A stretch of DNA of 64,000 nt, taken from contig JABACD010000016.1 of assembly GCA_014237855.1 (NCBI GenBank), positions 62,001 to 126,000 of the forward strand. The letters run 5' to 3'. The notes beneath the pieces are model-generated. The model saw only the letters and a program-made list of their open reading frames with translations, was not told where the DNA came from and ran no database searches. Every line of letters starts with the position of its first letter. Position 1 is the first letter of the stretch. The stretch comes from Planctomycetota bacterium (GTDB taxonomy: Bacteria; Planctomycetota; UBA1135; GCA-002686595). Below, piece after piece: positions 53,003-60,807 of the stretch. The position numbers and the translations under genes were made by a program.

Positions 53003-53033
53003 GCCGGCCGCGGTCTCACCGACCGTGGCCGGC
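53003..53033. terminator. Strong hairpin between convergent genes
   Basis: A 13-bp GC-rich stem (53003-53015 with 53021-53033, one G-U pair) and loop TCACC. It lies 17 bases beyond the purine nucleoside phosphorylase stop and 205 bases after the convergent sialidase. Neither side has a T-run, so it may act as a transcript-end stabiliser or a Rho-assisted terminator. Confidence 0.45.
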
Positions 53034-53049
53034 CTCCACCTGGAGCCTG

Positions 53050-53862
53050 TCAGGCGAGGGGAACGAAGGTCTTCAGCAGCCGCGTGAAGCGCTCGGAGAC
53101 CAGGCGCCCGGCCTCGACGACCTCGTCGTGATTCAGGGGCGTCTCGGAGATCCCAGCAGCAGGGTTGGTGATCGTCGAGATGGCCGCCACGCGCATACCC
53201 GACGCCCTGGCCGCGACAGCCTCCTGGACCGTGCTCATGCCCACTGCGCTGGCACCAGCCCAGCGAAGCATTCGGATCTCCGCGGCGGTCTCGTAGGAGG
53301 GTCCTGGAATCGCCGCGTAGACCCCTCGATGAAGCTCTACCTGGGACTCGGCAGCAGCACGCTCGAGAGCGGCTCCCAGTTCCTCGTCGTAGACCTGACG
53401 ATGGCCCGTCTCGTGGGGGCCAAGCGGGGTGCAACCCTGGAGGTTGATGTGATCATCGATCCGCATCAAGGCCGGAACGTCCCAGTCCGCCTCGATTCCG
53501 CCAGCAGCATTGGTCAGTACCAGGTTGGGAATTCCAAGTAACCCAAAGGCCCGTACACAGCGAGTTGCCTCGCGCGAGTCATGCCCTTCGTAGAGATGGA
53601 CTCGCCCCTTCTGCACCACCACCGGGACGCCCGCAAGTTCTCCGACCACCAGCTCTCCGGCGTGGCCCGGCACACCACTCTGGGGCATGGACTCGATTTC
53701 GGCATATGGAATTACCTGCGGGTTCTCGATTGTGTCCGCGAAGGAGCCCAAGCCGGAGCCGAGCACGAAGGCGATCCGTGCACGACCGACCTCTCGCTCG
53801 AACAGCTCGTGCTGGAGTGATCCGAGCGCCTGGTGCTCGTGATCTAGACGCTCTTCCCTCAT
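53050..53862 (-). CDS. punA: Purine nucleoside phosphorylase (trimeric type)
   Basis: A 270-residue enzyme splitting inosine, guanosine and their deoxy forms to base and (deoxy)ribose-1-phosphate. The landmarks are VLGSGLGSFAD (phosphate loop), GHAGELVVGELAGVPVVV, GRVHLYEGHD, LTNAAGGIEADW, and AVGMSTVQEAVAA with TNPAAGI in the purine pocket, all of the trimeric PNP class. It is the last gene of the nucleoside operon, two bases after the transporter gene. Confidence 0.95.
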   Translation of the reverse strand: MREERLDHEHQALGSLQHELFEREVGRARIAFVLGSGLGSFADTIENPQVIPYAEIESMPQSGVPGHAGELVVGELAGVPVVVQKGRVHLYEGHDSREATRCVRAFGLLGIPNLVLTNAAGGIEADWDVPALMRIDDHINLQGCTPLGPHETGHRQVYDEELGAALERAAAESQVELHRGVYAAIPGPSYETAAEIRMLRWAGASAVGMSTVQEAVAARASGMRVAAISTITNPAAGISETPLNHDEVVEAGRLVSERFTRLLKTFVPLA

Positions 53863-53864
53863 GC

Positions 53865-55148
53865 CTACAGGAAAATCCCCGCGACTGTCGCCGTCATCCA
53901 GGAGGCGAAAGCACCCCCAATCATGGCCTTCAGCGCAATCCGGGCGATGTCCTTCTTGCGCTCGGGTGCAAGGGGGGTAATGCCTCCGATCTGGATTCCG
54001 ATGGAAGCAAAGTTCGCAAAGCCACAGAGCGCGTAGGCCGCCATTTGCGCAGAGCGCTTGTGGACGAACCCTGCGCTCTCTTCGGATCCGCCGGGCAGGT
54101 ACTTCACCAGCTGGTCAAACGCCACGAACTCATTGACAGCGACCTTGGTCCCCAGAAGTGATCCGAACAGCTGGCAGTCGTGCCACCCTTCGACCCCCAT
54201 GATCCAGGCGATCGGCGAGAAGACCTTGCCGAAGATCAAGTTGAGGGTCAGCGCATCCGGCTCCATGCCGAACCAGGTGCCGATGATTCCCAGCGGCCAC
54301 TCGACCAGGTTCACCAGCGCGATGAAGGCGATCAGCATGGCAATCACATTGAGCCATAGCTTGAGACCATCGCTGGTGCCATTGGCTGCTGCCTCGATGA
54401 CATTGTTCGCGTTTCGATTGAACTTGAGAGGAACCGACATGCCGGTCTCGGGAACCGCTGTCTCAGGCAGCATCACCTTGGCGATCACGAACGCTGCGGG
54501 CGCGGACAAGACAGAGGCTGTCAACAGGTGGGGCCCGTACTCCTCGCCGATGAACCCAACGTAGACCGCCAGGACAGAGCCCGCGATCGTGGCAAAGCCA
54601 CCCGTCATCATCGCGTTGAGCTCAGAGATGGTCATCTTGGCGATGTAGGGCTTGACCACCAGGGGTGCCTCCGTCTGGCCCACGAAGACGTTTGCCGCCA
54701 TCGACATGGACTCCGCCCCCGAGACCCCCAGGAGTAACGACATCACCTTGGCCAGCATCCAGACCAGGATCTGCATGATGCCCAGGTGGTAGAGCACACT
54801 CATCAGCGCGGAGAAGAAGATGATGGCCACCAAGCCGGTCCCAGCGAAGGAGAAGATGAAGGCGTGCTCTCCTCCCATCTTGTCTGCCATGACACCGGGT
54901 TTGGCCAGGACTCCGAAGACCATCTGCGCGCCTGGTTCGGTCATGGAGATCAGCTTGGTCACTACCCCGGCCGCCCAGGCGAAGACCCCGGTCCCGTGGC
55001 CCGTGCCCAGGAAGACGGCCGCAAACAGCATCTGCACCAGCAATCCCACGCAGACGATCCGCCAGGGCATCCTTCGCCGATCGGCGGAGAGAATCCACGC
55101 AACGAAGATGAAGAAGGCGAGGCCAAGGAGTCCGTGAACGAATTGCAT
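53865..55148 (-). CDS. nupC: NupC-type concentrative nucleoside transporter
   Basis: A 427-residue integral membrane protein importing nucleosides with protons or sodium. Family marks are GVLAKPGVMADKMGG-like entry loop, VFVGQTEAPLVVKPYIAKMT, MTGGFATIAGSVLAVYVGF, NEFVAFDQLVKYL, and FANFASIGIQIGGITPLAPERK. About ten to eleven helices. The gene sits between the two nucleoside phosphorylases, supplying their substrates. Confidence 0.95.
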   Translation of the reverse strand: MQFVHGLLGLAFFIFVAWILSADRRRMPWRIVCVGLLVQMLFAAVFLGTGHGTGVFAWAAGVVTKLISMTEPGAQMVFGVLAKPGVMADKMGGEHAFIFSFAGTGLVAIIFFSALMSVLYHLGIMQILVWMLAKVMSLLLGVSGAESMSMAANVFVGQTEAPLVVKPYIAKMTISELNAMMTGGFATIAGSVLAVYVGFIGEEYGPHLLTASVLSAPAAFVIAKVMLPETAVPETGMSVPLKFNRNANNVIEAAANGTSDGLKLWLNVIAMLIAFIALVNLVEWPLGIIGTWFGMEPDALTLNLIFGKVFSPIAWIMGVEGWHDCQLFGSLLGTKVAVNEFVAFDQLVKYLPGGSEESAGFVHKRSAQMAAYALCGFANFASIGIQIGGITPLAPERKKDIARIALKAMIGGAFASWMTATVAGIFL

Positions 55149-55195
55149 TCAGCTCTGGGCAGGGTGGTGGCGAGCCGCCTATGGAAGCGATCTGC

Positions 55196-56497
55196 TCAGA
55201 TTCGCGCAAGGATCAGCGGCGAGGACTCGAATTCATCCTCGATCGACACCGCCTTGGAGAGCCTCTCAGTGGCCTCTTCGAGGCCTCGAGCACCCCGATG
55301 ATGAATCGTGCAAAGGGGGCTGCCCGCCGGTACTTCTTCACCCGCGGCCGCGTGCCAGAGAAAGCCCACTCCTGGATCGATCCCGTCGGCAAAGCTCTTC
55401 CGGCCGCCGCCCAGGGCCACCAAAGCCTGGCCGACCTCTCGCACATCATCGAAGCGCAGGTGGCCGCTACGGTCCGCACAGAACACCTCATGGCCCGTTC
55501 TTTCGGGGTCGCCGGCCTCCGTGAACCAGTGCTGCCCTGTCCAGCCCTGGTTTGCACAGACCCGCTCGAAGAGCTCGAGGGCGGAGCCATCATCAAGAAC
55601 CGCAGCGATTCGTGCCTCTCCCTCTGGTTCCGCGGCAACCACACCGGCCATCGTCAGCATCTCGCCACCGAGAACGCAGACCAACTCACGCAAGTCTGCG
55701 GGACCTCCCCCCCGAAGGCAGGCCAAGCTCTCGAGAATCTCGAGGCTATGGCCAACAGCTCGACCAAGAGGGCGGTCCATCGCGGTCTGCACGACTCGAG
55801 CCGGGACGTTCATGCCGTGAGCCAAGGAAATCATCGCCTCGCCCAGCTCTCGTCCGCGCTCGATCTCTGGCAGGAAGGACCCACTACCAAACTTGACGTC
55901 AAGCACCAGGCTCTCCGCTCCCTCCGCAAGTTTCTTGGACATGATTGATGAGGCAATCAGTGGGATCGAGGACACCAGCCCCGTCATGTCCCGCAGGGCG
56001 TAGAACTTCCTATCCGCTGGGACGAGATCTTCTGTCTGGGCGGCAAAGGCGACGCCCAGGCTCGACACAGCGCTCAAGAAACTTCTCTCGTCGAGCATGG
56101 TCGACATGCCTGGTATCGACTCGAGCTTGTCCAACGTGCCACCGGTATGACCGAGTCCACGCCCCGAGATCATCGGAACAGCGACCCCGCAAGCTGCCAC
56201 TGCTGGCGCCAGCGGGATGGATGCCTTGTCACCTACACCACCGGTCGAGTGCTTGTCGCTTGTAGGCACGGCGATGTTCTCCATGTTGATCACCTGCCCC
56301 GAGTGCAACATGGCCTTGGTCCAGTCACACAGTTCTTCACTCTGCATCCCGTGGATGTAGATGGAGGTCAGGAGTGAAGCTGCGTGGTAGTCGTCGATCG
56401 TCCCCTTCACATAGCCGTCGATGAAGAACTCGATCTCTTCTCGTGAGAGCACGCCACCATCCCGCTTGGTGGCCATGACGCCCAGAAGATCCATCAC
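55196..56497 (-). CDS. pdp: Pyrimidine-nucleoside phosphorylase
   Basis: A 433-residue enzyme of the thymidine/pyrimidine nucleoside phosphorylase family. KHSTGGVGDKASIPLAP is the phosphate-binding signature, SGRGLGHTGGTLDKLESIPG the family hallmark, and KRDGGVLSREEIEFFIDGYVKG the opening; its length equals the Bacillus Pdp type. It yields ribose-1-P or deoxyribose-1-P. Its start overlaps the phosphopentomutase stop by four bases (ATGA). Confidence 0.95.
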   Translation of the reverse strand: MMDLLGVMATKRDGGVLSREEIEFFIDGYVKGTIDDYHAASLLTSIYIHGMQSEELCDWTKAMLHSGQVINMENIAVPTSDKHSTGGVGDKASIPLAPAVAACGVAVPMISGRGLGHTGGTLDKLESIPGMSTMLDERSFLSAVSSLGVAFAAQTEDLVPADRKFYALRDMTGLVSSIPLIASSIMSKKLAEGAESLVLDVKFGSGSFLPEIERGRELGEAMISLAHGMNVPARVVQTAMDRPLGRAVGHSLEILESLACLRGGGPADLRELVCVLGGEMLTMAGVVAAEPEGEARIAAVLDDGSALELFERVCANQGWTGQHWFTEAGDPERTGHEVFCADRSGHLRFDDVREVGQALVALGGGRKSFADGIDPGVGFLWHAAAGEEVPAGSPLCTIHHRGARGLEEATERLSKAVSIEDEFESSPLILARI

Positions 56498-57693
56498 CGC
56501 CCCGTTGCCTCGGCCAGAAAAGAGCTCCCCGAGCCAGGCACGGCGACCCCGAAGGCCTCGCAGATGGTCGCTCCGATGTCCGCCATGCTACTGCGTGTCC
56601 CCAGGTCAACCCCGGGTCCAGCCGCAGGACCGGTCACCAGAACAGGGGTGTACTCGCGTGTGTGGTCCGTGGTGGAGGTGAAGGTCGGGTCATTTCCGTG
56701 ATCCGCACAAAGGACAACCAGGTCTCCCGGCCGTAGCGCCCGCTCGAGCTCAATCAGATCGCGATCGAACTCCTCCAGGGCACGGCGATACCCCTGAGGG
56801 TCCCGGCGGTGGCCGTAGAGCATGTCGAAGTCCACCAGGTTCAGGAACAGCAGCCCGCGCTCGAACTGTGCGCCCTCACTCTTGGCCAAATCGATCACTC
56901 GACGCATGCCGTCACGGTTGCCCTCGGTGTGAAAGTCCTGGGTCACACCACGCCCGGCAAAGATGTCAGAGATCTTTCCTACCCCCAGCACAGGGATTCC
57001 AGCAGCGGTCAAGGCATCGAGAGCCGTTGGCCTTGGCGGTTCGAGTGAGTAGTCCTTGCGGTTGTAGGTGCGTTCGAAGCTCCCCGGATCACCGACAAAG
57101 GGTCGTGCGATGACACGCCCAAGGCCGTGGGGCCTGAGGATCTCTCGAGCAACCTGGCAGATCTCGTAGAGTCGCTCGAGCCCGAAGTGCTCCTCGTGAG
57201 CCGCTACCTGGAAGACGCTGTCCGCGCTCGTGTAGACGATGGGCTGTCCCGTCTCGATGTGTTCCAACCCGTACTCCTCGATCACCTCTGTGCCCGAGGC
57301 CACGGAGTTCGACAGCACCCCAGGCAAGCCTGTCGCCTCGAGGAAAGCCTCGATGATCTCAGGAGGAAACCCACCTGGATAGACAGGGAAGGCCTCCTTG
57401 AGAGGACAACACATCATCTCCCAGTGTCCGGTGGAGGTGTCCTTGCCAGGCGAGACTTCGAGGCAGCGGCCAAATGAGCCTGAAGGCGAGGCACTCGCCG
57501 AGATCCCCGTGACTCCTGCTATGTTGCCAAGGCCTAGCTCGCGCAGTCGCGGCGTGTCTGGCTCACCAGCTGCGGCGACCAGGTGATCGAGTGTGTGCGC
57601 CCCCCCATCTCCGAAGTTCGCAGCATCAGGTAGAGCGCCAACTCCAAGGGAGTCGAGAACCAGGACGAAGGCGCGCTCGATAGTTGCGGACAT
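56494..57693 (-). CDS. deoB: Phosphopentomutase
   Basis: A 399-residue alkaline-phosphatase-superfamily enzyme that moves phosphate from C1 to C5 of ribose or deoxyribose. The metal-binding start is VLVLDSLGVGALPDAANFGDGGAHTLDH, the nucleophile Thr lies in KDTSTGHWEMM, and the later metal sites in NLVDFDMLYGHRRD and LCADHGNDPT. First enzyme gene of the operon. Its product deoxyribose-5-P is the DeoC substrate and ribose-5-P the RpiB substrate, both encoded at 15-17 kb. Confidence 0.95.
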   Translation of the reverse strand: MSATIERAFVLVLDSLGVGALPDAANFGDGGAHTLDHLVAAAGEPDTPRLRELGLGNIAGVTGISASASPSGSFGRCLEVSPGKDTSTGHWEMMCCPLKEAFPVYPGGFPPEIIEAFLEATGLPGVLSNSVASGTEVIEEYGLEHIETGQPIVYTSADSVFQVAAHEEHFGLERLYEICQVAREILRPHGLGRVIARPFVGDPGSFERTYNRKDYSLEPPRPTALDALTAAGIPVLGVGKISDIFAGRGVTQDFHTEGNRDGMRRVIDLAKSEGAQFERGLLFLNLVDFDMLYGHRRDPQGYRRALEEFDRDLIELERALRPGDLVVLCADHGNDPTFTSTTDHTREYTPVLVTGPAAGPGVDLGTRSSMADIGATICEAFGVAVPGSGSSFLAEATGR

Positions 57694-57749
57694 CTTTTTC
57701 CGGGTCGGTCGCTAGGTGCTTCAGCAAGAGGGACAGGGCTTCTCCGGAG

Positions 57750-57998
57750 CTACTCGTCCGAATCCTCTTCATCATCCGCGTCCAGCGCCCCTTGAATCAT
57801 CGCCTCAACCTTCTCCTCGAAGTCCTCGACCCAGTCCTCGCCGAAATCTCGCTCAAGAATGTCGCGTTCTGCAAATTCCCAGCGTCCAGAGCGAGGGTCG
57901 AAGTCGAATTGGTAGTCGTGCTCACTGCCGTCGCCCTCGACCACCATCACCATGACGATGTTGTTGGGAGCATCGAGTTCGAGTCGGAAATCAGCCAT
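57750..57998 (-). CDS. Small acidic hypothetical protein
   Basis: An 82-residue acidic protein with no signal peptide or known domain. The first half is beta-like (FRLELDAPNNIVMVMVV), the second a helix (FEEKVEAMIQGAL) ending in DADDEEDSDE. It lies 56 bases upstream of deoB on the same strand and might be cotranscribed. Codon use is normal for the region, so it is probably a real gene. Confidence 0.6.
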   Translation of the reverse strand: MADFRLELDAPNNIVMVMVVEGDGSEHDYQFDFDPRSGRWEFAERDILERDFGEDWVEDFEEKVEAMIQGALDADDEEDSDE

Positions 57999-58148
57999 GA
58001 TCTGTAGTAGCTCCTCTGGAAATCTCTCGTGACGCGGGGTGATCCAAACCTCTCCAGGCCCGACTTGTTAGGCTGGTGGCGAGGTCCAGTGGTTTATCAT
58101 AGGACTTCTTGGGGGTGCACCTCCCCCTTCTGATTACTCGAATCCGCC

Positions 58149-59312
58149 ATGACTCGTCCCCTTCTGCTGCCCCTGATTGCCGCCCTGTGCCTCTGCGTCA
58201 CAGGCTGCTCCAGCTGGCAGCGGGCTGAGGAATTCGAGGGCTGGACCCTCTACGTCAAGTCCGGCGAGTCGATCTCCAACCAGGAGTTCTTCGAGGCCGT
58301 CCAGCCGGCCTTTGAGACCGTCGAGGAGTACCTCGGGCCCTTCGAGGAAGACGTACGGGTCCATGCCTGGATCGGCGGGGTCGAGATGACCGATGGAGCC
58401 AAGGGCACGATCACCACCTCCAGTGATGGAACGATTGCCGACGTACCGGGCATCGGCCCTGCGAGGGTGAGAGCCTTCCACTCCCGTGGCAGCACCAGCC
58501 CCTTTGGCCAGTCCGGAGTCTTCGTTGGCACGGCAGACTCGGGAACAGCCGTGCACGAACTGGTACACGCTCGCCTCGCCGAGGAGAGCACCGAGCTGCC
58601 GCTGTGGTTCGAAGAAGGCTTCGCGATGATCATGGGCGATGGGGCGATGTACCATGGCGAGTGGTTTGTCGACGGCCTTGCCTGCTGGCCGTGGCGCGAG
58701 CTGCGCGAGCAGGAGATCGATGACCAGAGATTGACGGAGCTGCTAGAGGTTTCCTCGGGCGAATCACATAGCGTGACCGACAATGTCCTGGTTCATTTCA
58801 TAGGGTGGGCTATTGTCTTCGATCTCTATCGCGAACGAGGTGTTCTGGACTGGCGAGTCCTCTTCGAGGATTTCCAGAGCGCTCCCGATCCATTGGCCGA
58901 GGCCCGCAGAAGGCTCGATCGAACACTCGACAGGGACACTCCTGCTGAGTGGCTACGGAGGCTGAAGGATCCCGAGCCAGGCATTCGCCTCGCGGCCGCG
59001 CGTGGCACGTGGAAGCTGCACTCCTCTCGAACTCAGCGGATGCTGCTCAGCTACCTGAGGGAGGAAGAGAATCCGGAAGTCCAGGCCTGCCTGGCGGTGA
59101 ATGCTCTGGCAACGGCGGGCCAGGTGGAGCTGGGTCGACGCCAGTCCGGCTGGATGTGGCGTTCGGTCTTTCCGGTGCTTCGACAGACCACCCTTCCCGA
59201 CCCCGAAGAGACCTCGGCCCTGAGAACGCTGTATCGCGCCTATCGCTATGGAAACTCGCGCTACGACACCCAGGCAGCCCTCGAGCGACTCTCGAGGTTC
59301 TGGGAAGACTGA
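58149..59312 (+). CDS. Secreted lipoprotein with gluzincin-like HExxH site
   Basis: A 387-residue lipoprotein (signal with lipobox VTGC). HELVHARLAEESTELPLWFEEGFA carries HExxH at about 138-142 and the third ligand Glu in WFEEG, as in peptidase-MA-like metallopeptidases. After about residue 270 come helical repeats (DPEPGIRLAAARGTW, NPEVQACLAVNALA) like HEAT units. Likely a cell-envelope peptidase of unknown substrate. A small GGGGG/CCCCC hairpin at 58111-58126 sits in its leader. Confidence 0.82.
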   Translation: MTRPLLLPLIAALCLCVTGCSSWQRAEEFEGWTLYVKSGESISNQEFFEAVQPAFETVEEYLGPFEEDVRVHAWIGGVEMTDGAKGTITTSSDGTIADVPGIGPARVRAFHSRGSTSPFGQSGVFVGTADSGTAVHELVHARLAEESTELPLWFEEGFAMIMGDGAMYHGEWFVDGLACWPWRELREQEIDDQRLTELLEVSSGESHSVTDNVLVHFIGWAIVFDLYRERGVLDWRVLFEDFQSAPDPLAEARRRLDRTLDRDTPAEWLRRLKDPEPGIRLAAARGTWKLHSSRTQRMLLSYLREEENPEVQACLAVNALATAGQVELGRRQSGWMWRSVFPVLRQTTLPDPEETSALRTLYRAYRYGNSRYDTQAALERLSRFWED

Positions 59313-59337
59313 GTAATCCGCGAGCGCGACGCCCGGG

Positions 59338-60552
59338 TTACCGTGGGATCACGAGCACCTGTTCTGAGCTGGTGAAGTCACCGCCAGGACCGCAGGAAGC
59401 GATCCGCAAGCCCTCCGGGACATCGCTGATCATGAGCCTTTCACCAAAGGGGTCCTCCAGGCTCGGAGCATGTCCAGTCAGACGGAATTCGATGGCGGTA
59501 CGGACCAGCCGTAGACGGGTCAGCCTCTCGTAGACAGCTTCTTCCACCTTGAGCAGACTCGTCTGGAGCTGAGATAGCGGATTGGAAGATTCTCTCATGG
59601 CTTGCTCTCGCAACCCCACAGCGACCCCACGCTTGGGCCAGCTACTACCCTCTGTTTCTCGCAAGGCCTCATTCCACTCGGTCACCTCTCCGACGTGCTT
59701 GGCAGCCATGTACCGGAGAGAGAAGCCGTATTGCCATGACTTCAGCCGTAGATCGGACCAGGGCTGCCCACCTCCTAAGAAGTTCTCGGGCCAATGAATC
59801 CCCTTGACGAGACGGATAATCTCACCAGGGTAGGCATCGACAGGCATGGGGAAGCTCTCGTCAACTGCAAGCAAGCCGTGGGCAAGCCGCTCGAGCGACG
59901 GCCTCGAGAGGCTCCCAGGATGGCTCAATTCGACCAGAGGATCACTCAGTGAGATATCTAGCAGTCCACAACCACTCATCGAGATGAACATCAGGGGTGT
60001 GTCGATGAAATCACGGCCGACTTGAACTCCGTCGAGAAAGCGTTCGACAGCGCGAGCCTCACGCCCTTCATCCAGGTCTCGCTGCGCCGCAAGGATGACA
60101 ATAGTTGAGAGGTTGCGCAGGCTGGTGTACTGCGGGACCCTGTAACTCAGTCCACTCTCCCAGTCCACGAGGTAGCGTGCCTCACCTCGTCTGGCACCAG
60201 TCGAGACCGCAGCCAACATGGCCTGGTTCTCGTCGACGAGTTTATCGCGAAGCGCAGCGGCCTCGGAGTCTTCACCAACGCCTGAGGACACCGACCAGGC
60301 TATCCAGTCCGCCTCCGCCTCTGGACTCAACAGCCCCAGGGCCCGCTGGTAGTCCAGATGGGCATTGCCGTCGAGCGCTACTCCATGAAGGACTGGCCGG
60401 GTCGCATCCGCCAGGTCGATCGACTCCTGGATTTCATCCACAAGCTCGGTCATCTCCGCCCAGGCTTCTCCCACACGTGCTTCAGTCGCGTTGAATACCC
60501 AGACGAGGATCAGAACGAGTCCGACTCCCAATGCAATAAAGGAATGCTTCAC
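59338..60552 (-). CDS. Membrane-anchored hypothetical protein
   Basis: A 404-residue protein with one N-terminal helix (FIALGVGLVLILVWVF) and a large, mostly helical extracytoplasmic domain. The start is set at GTG 60552, right after GGAGG and beginning the anchor helix; the frame continues upstream to 60702 but that part is Gly/Pro-rich and lies in the leader of the divergent transketolase gene. No domain is recognised. It may belong to a planctomycete family of envelope proteins. Confidence 0.72.
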   Translation of the reverse strand: MKHSFIALGVGLVLILVWVFNATEARVGEAWAEMTELVDEIQESIDLADATRPVLHGVALDGNAHLDYQRALGLLSPEAEADWIAWSVSSGVGEDSEAAALRDKLVDENQAMLAAVSTGARRGEARYLVDWESGLSYRVPQYTSLRNLSTIVILAAQRDLDEGREARAVERFLDGVQVGRDFIDTPLMFISMSGCGLLDISLSDPLVELSHPGSLSRPSLERLAHGLLAVDESFPMPVDAYPGEIIRLVKGIHWPENFLGGGQPWSDLRLKSWQYGFSLRYMAAKHVGEVTEWNEALRETEGSSWPKRGVAVGLREQAMRESSNPLSQLQTSLLKVEEAVYERLTRLRLVRTAIEFRLTGHAPSLEDPFGERLMISDVPEGLRIASCGPGGDFTSSEQVLVIPR

Positions 60553-60807
60553 TGACCTCCATTGAAGCACAGGCCCCAGCTTGAGGGACCAAGGATCTCC
60601 TGGGTCGGCCCAGAGCCACCCGGACCCTCCCAGTCCTGGCAGACCGGACCCCTGTCCCGACCCCAAACGGGACGGAGCGCTGCTCCGACCGGGCGGGGCC
60701 AAACTCTCCTGCAGAAAACCGCGGATCGGCCGGAGCCAGGCCGGAACAAGCCGGTGGCCGCGCTATACTCCGGGCTTCGATACCGGCCCCCAATAGCCCC
60801 CGGAGCC

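Noticed and set aside
60562-60807. 82-codon extension upstream of the transketolase start
   Set aside because: Pro/Arg/Gly-rich and lies in the shared leader with the divergent gene; the ATG at 60808 begins the conserved protein.
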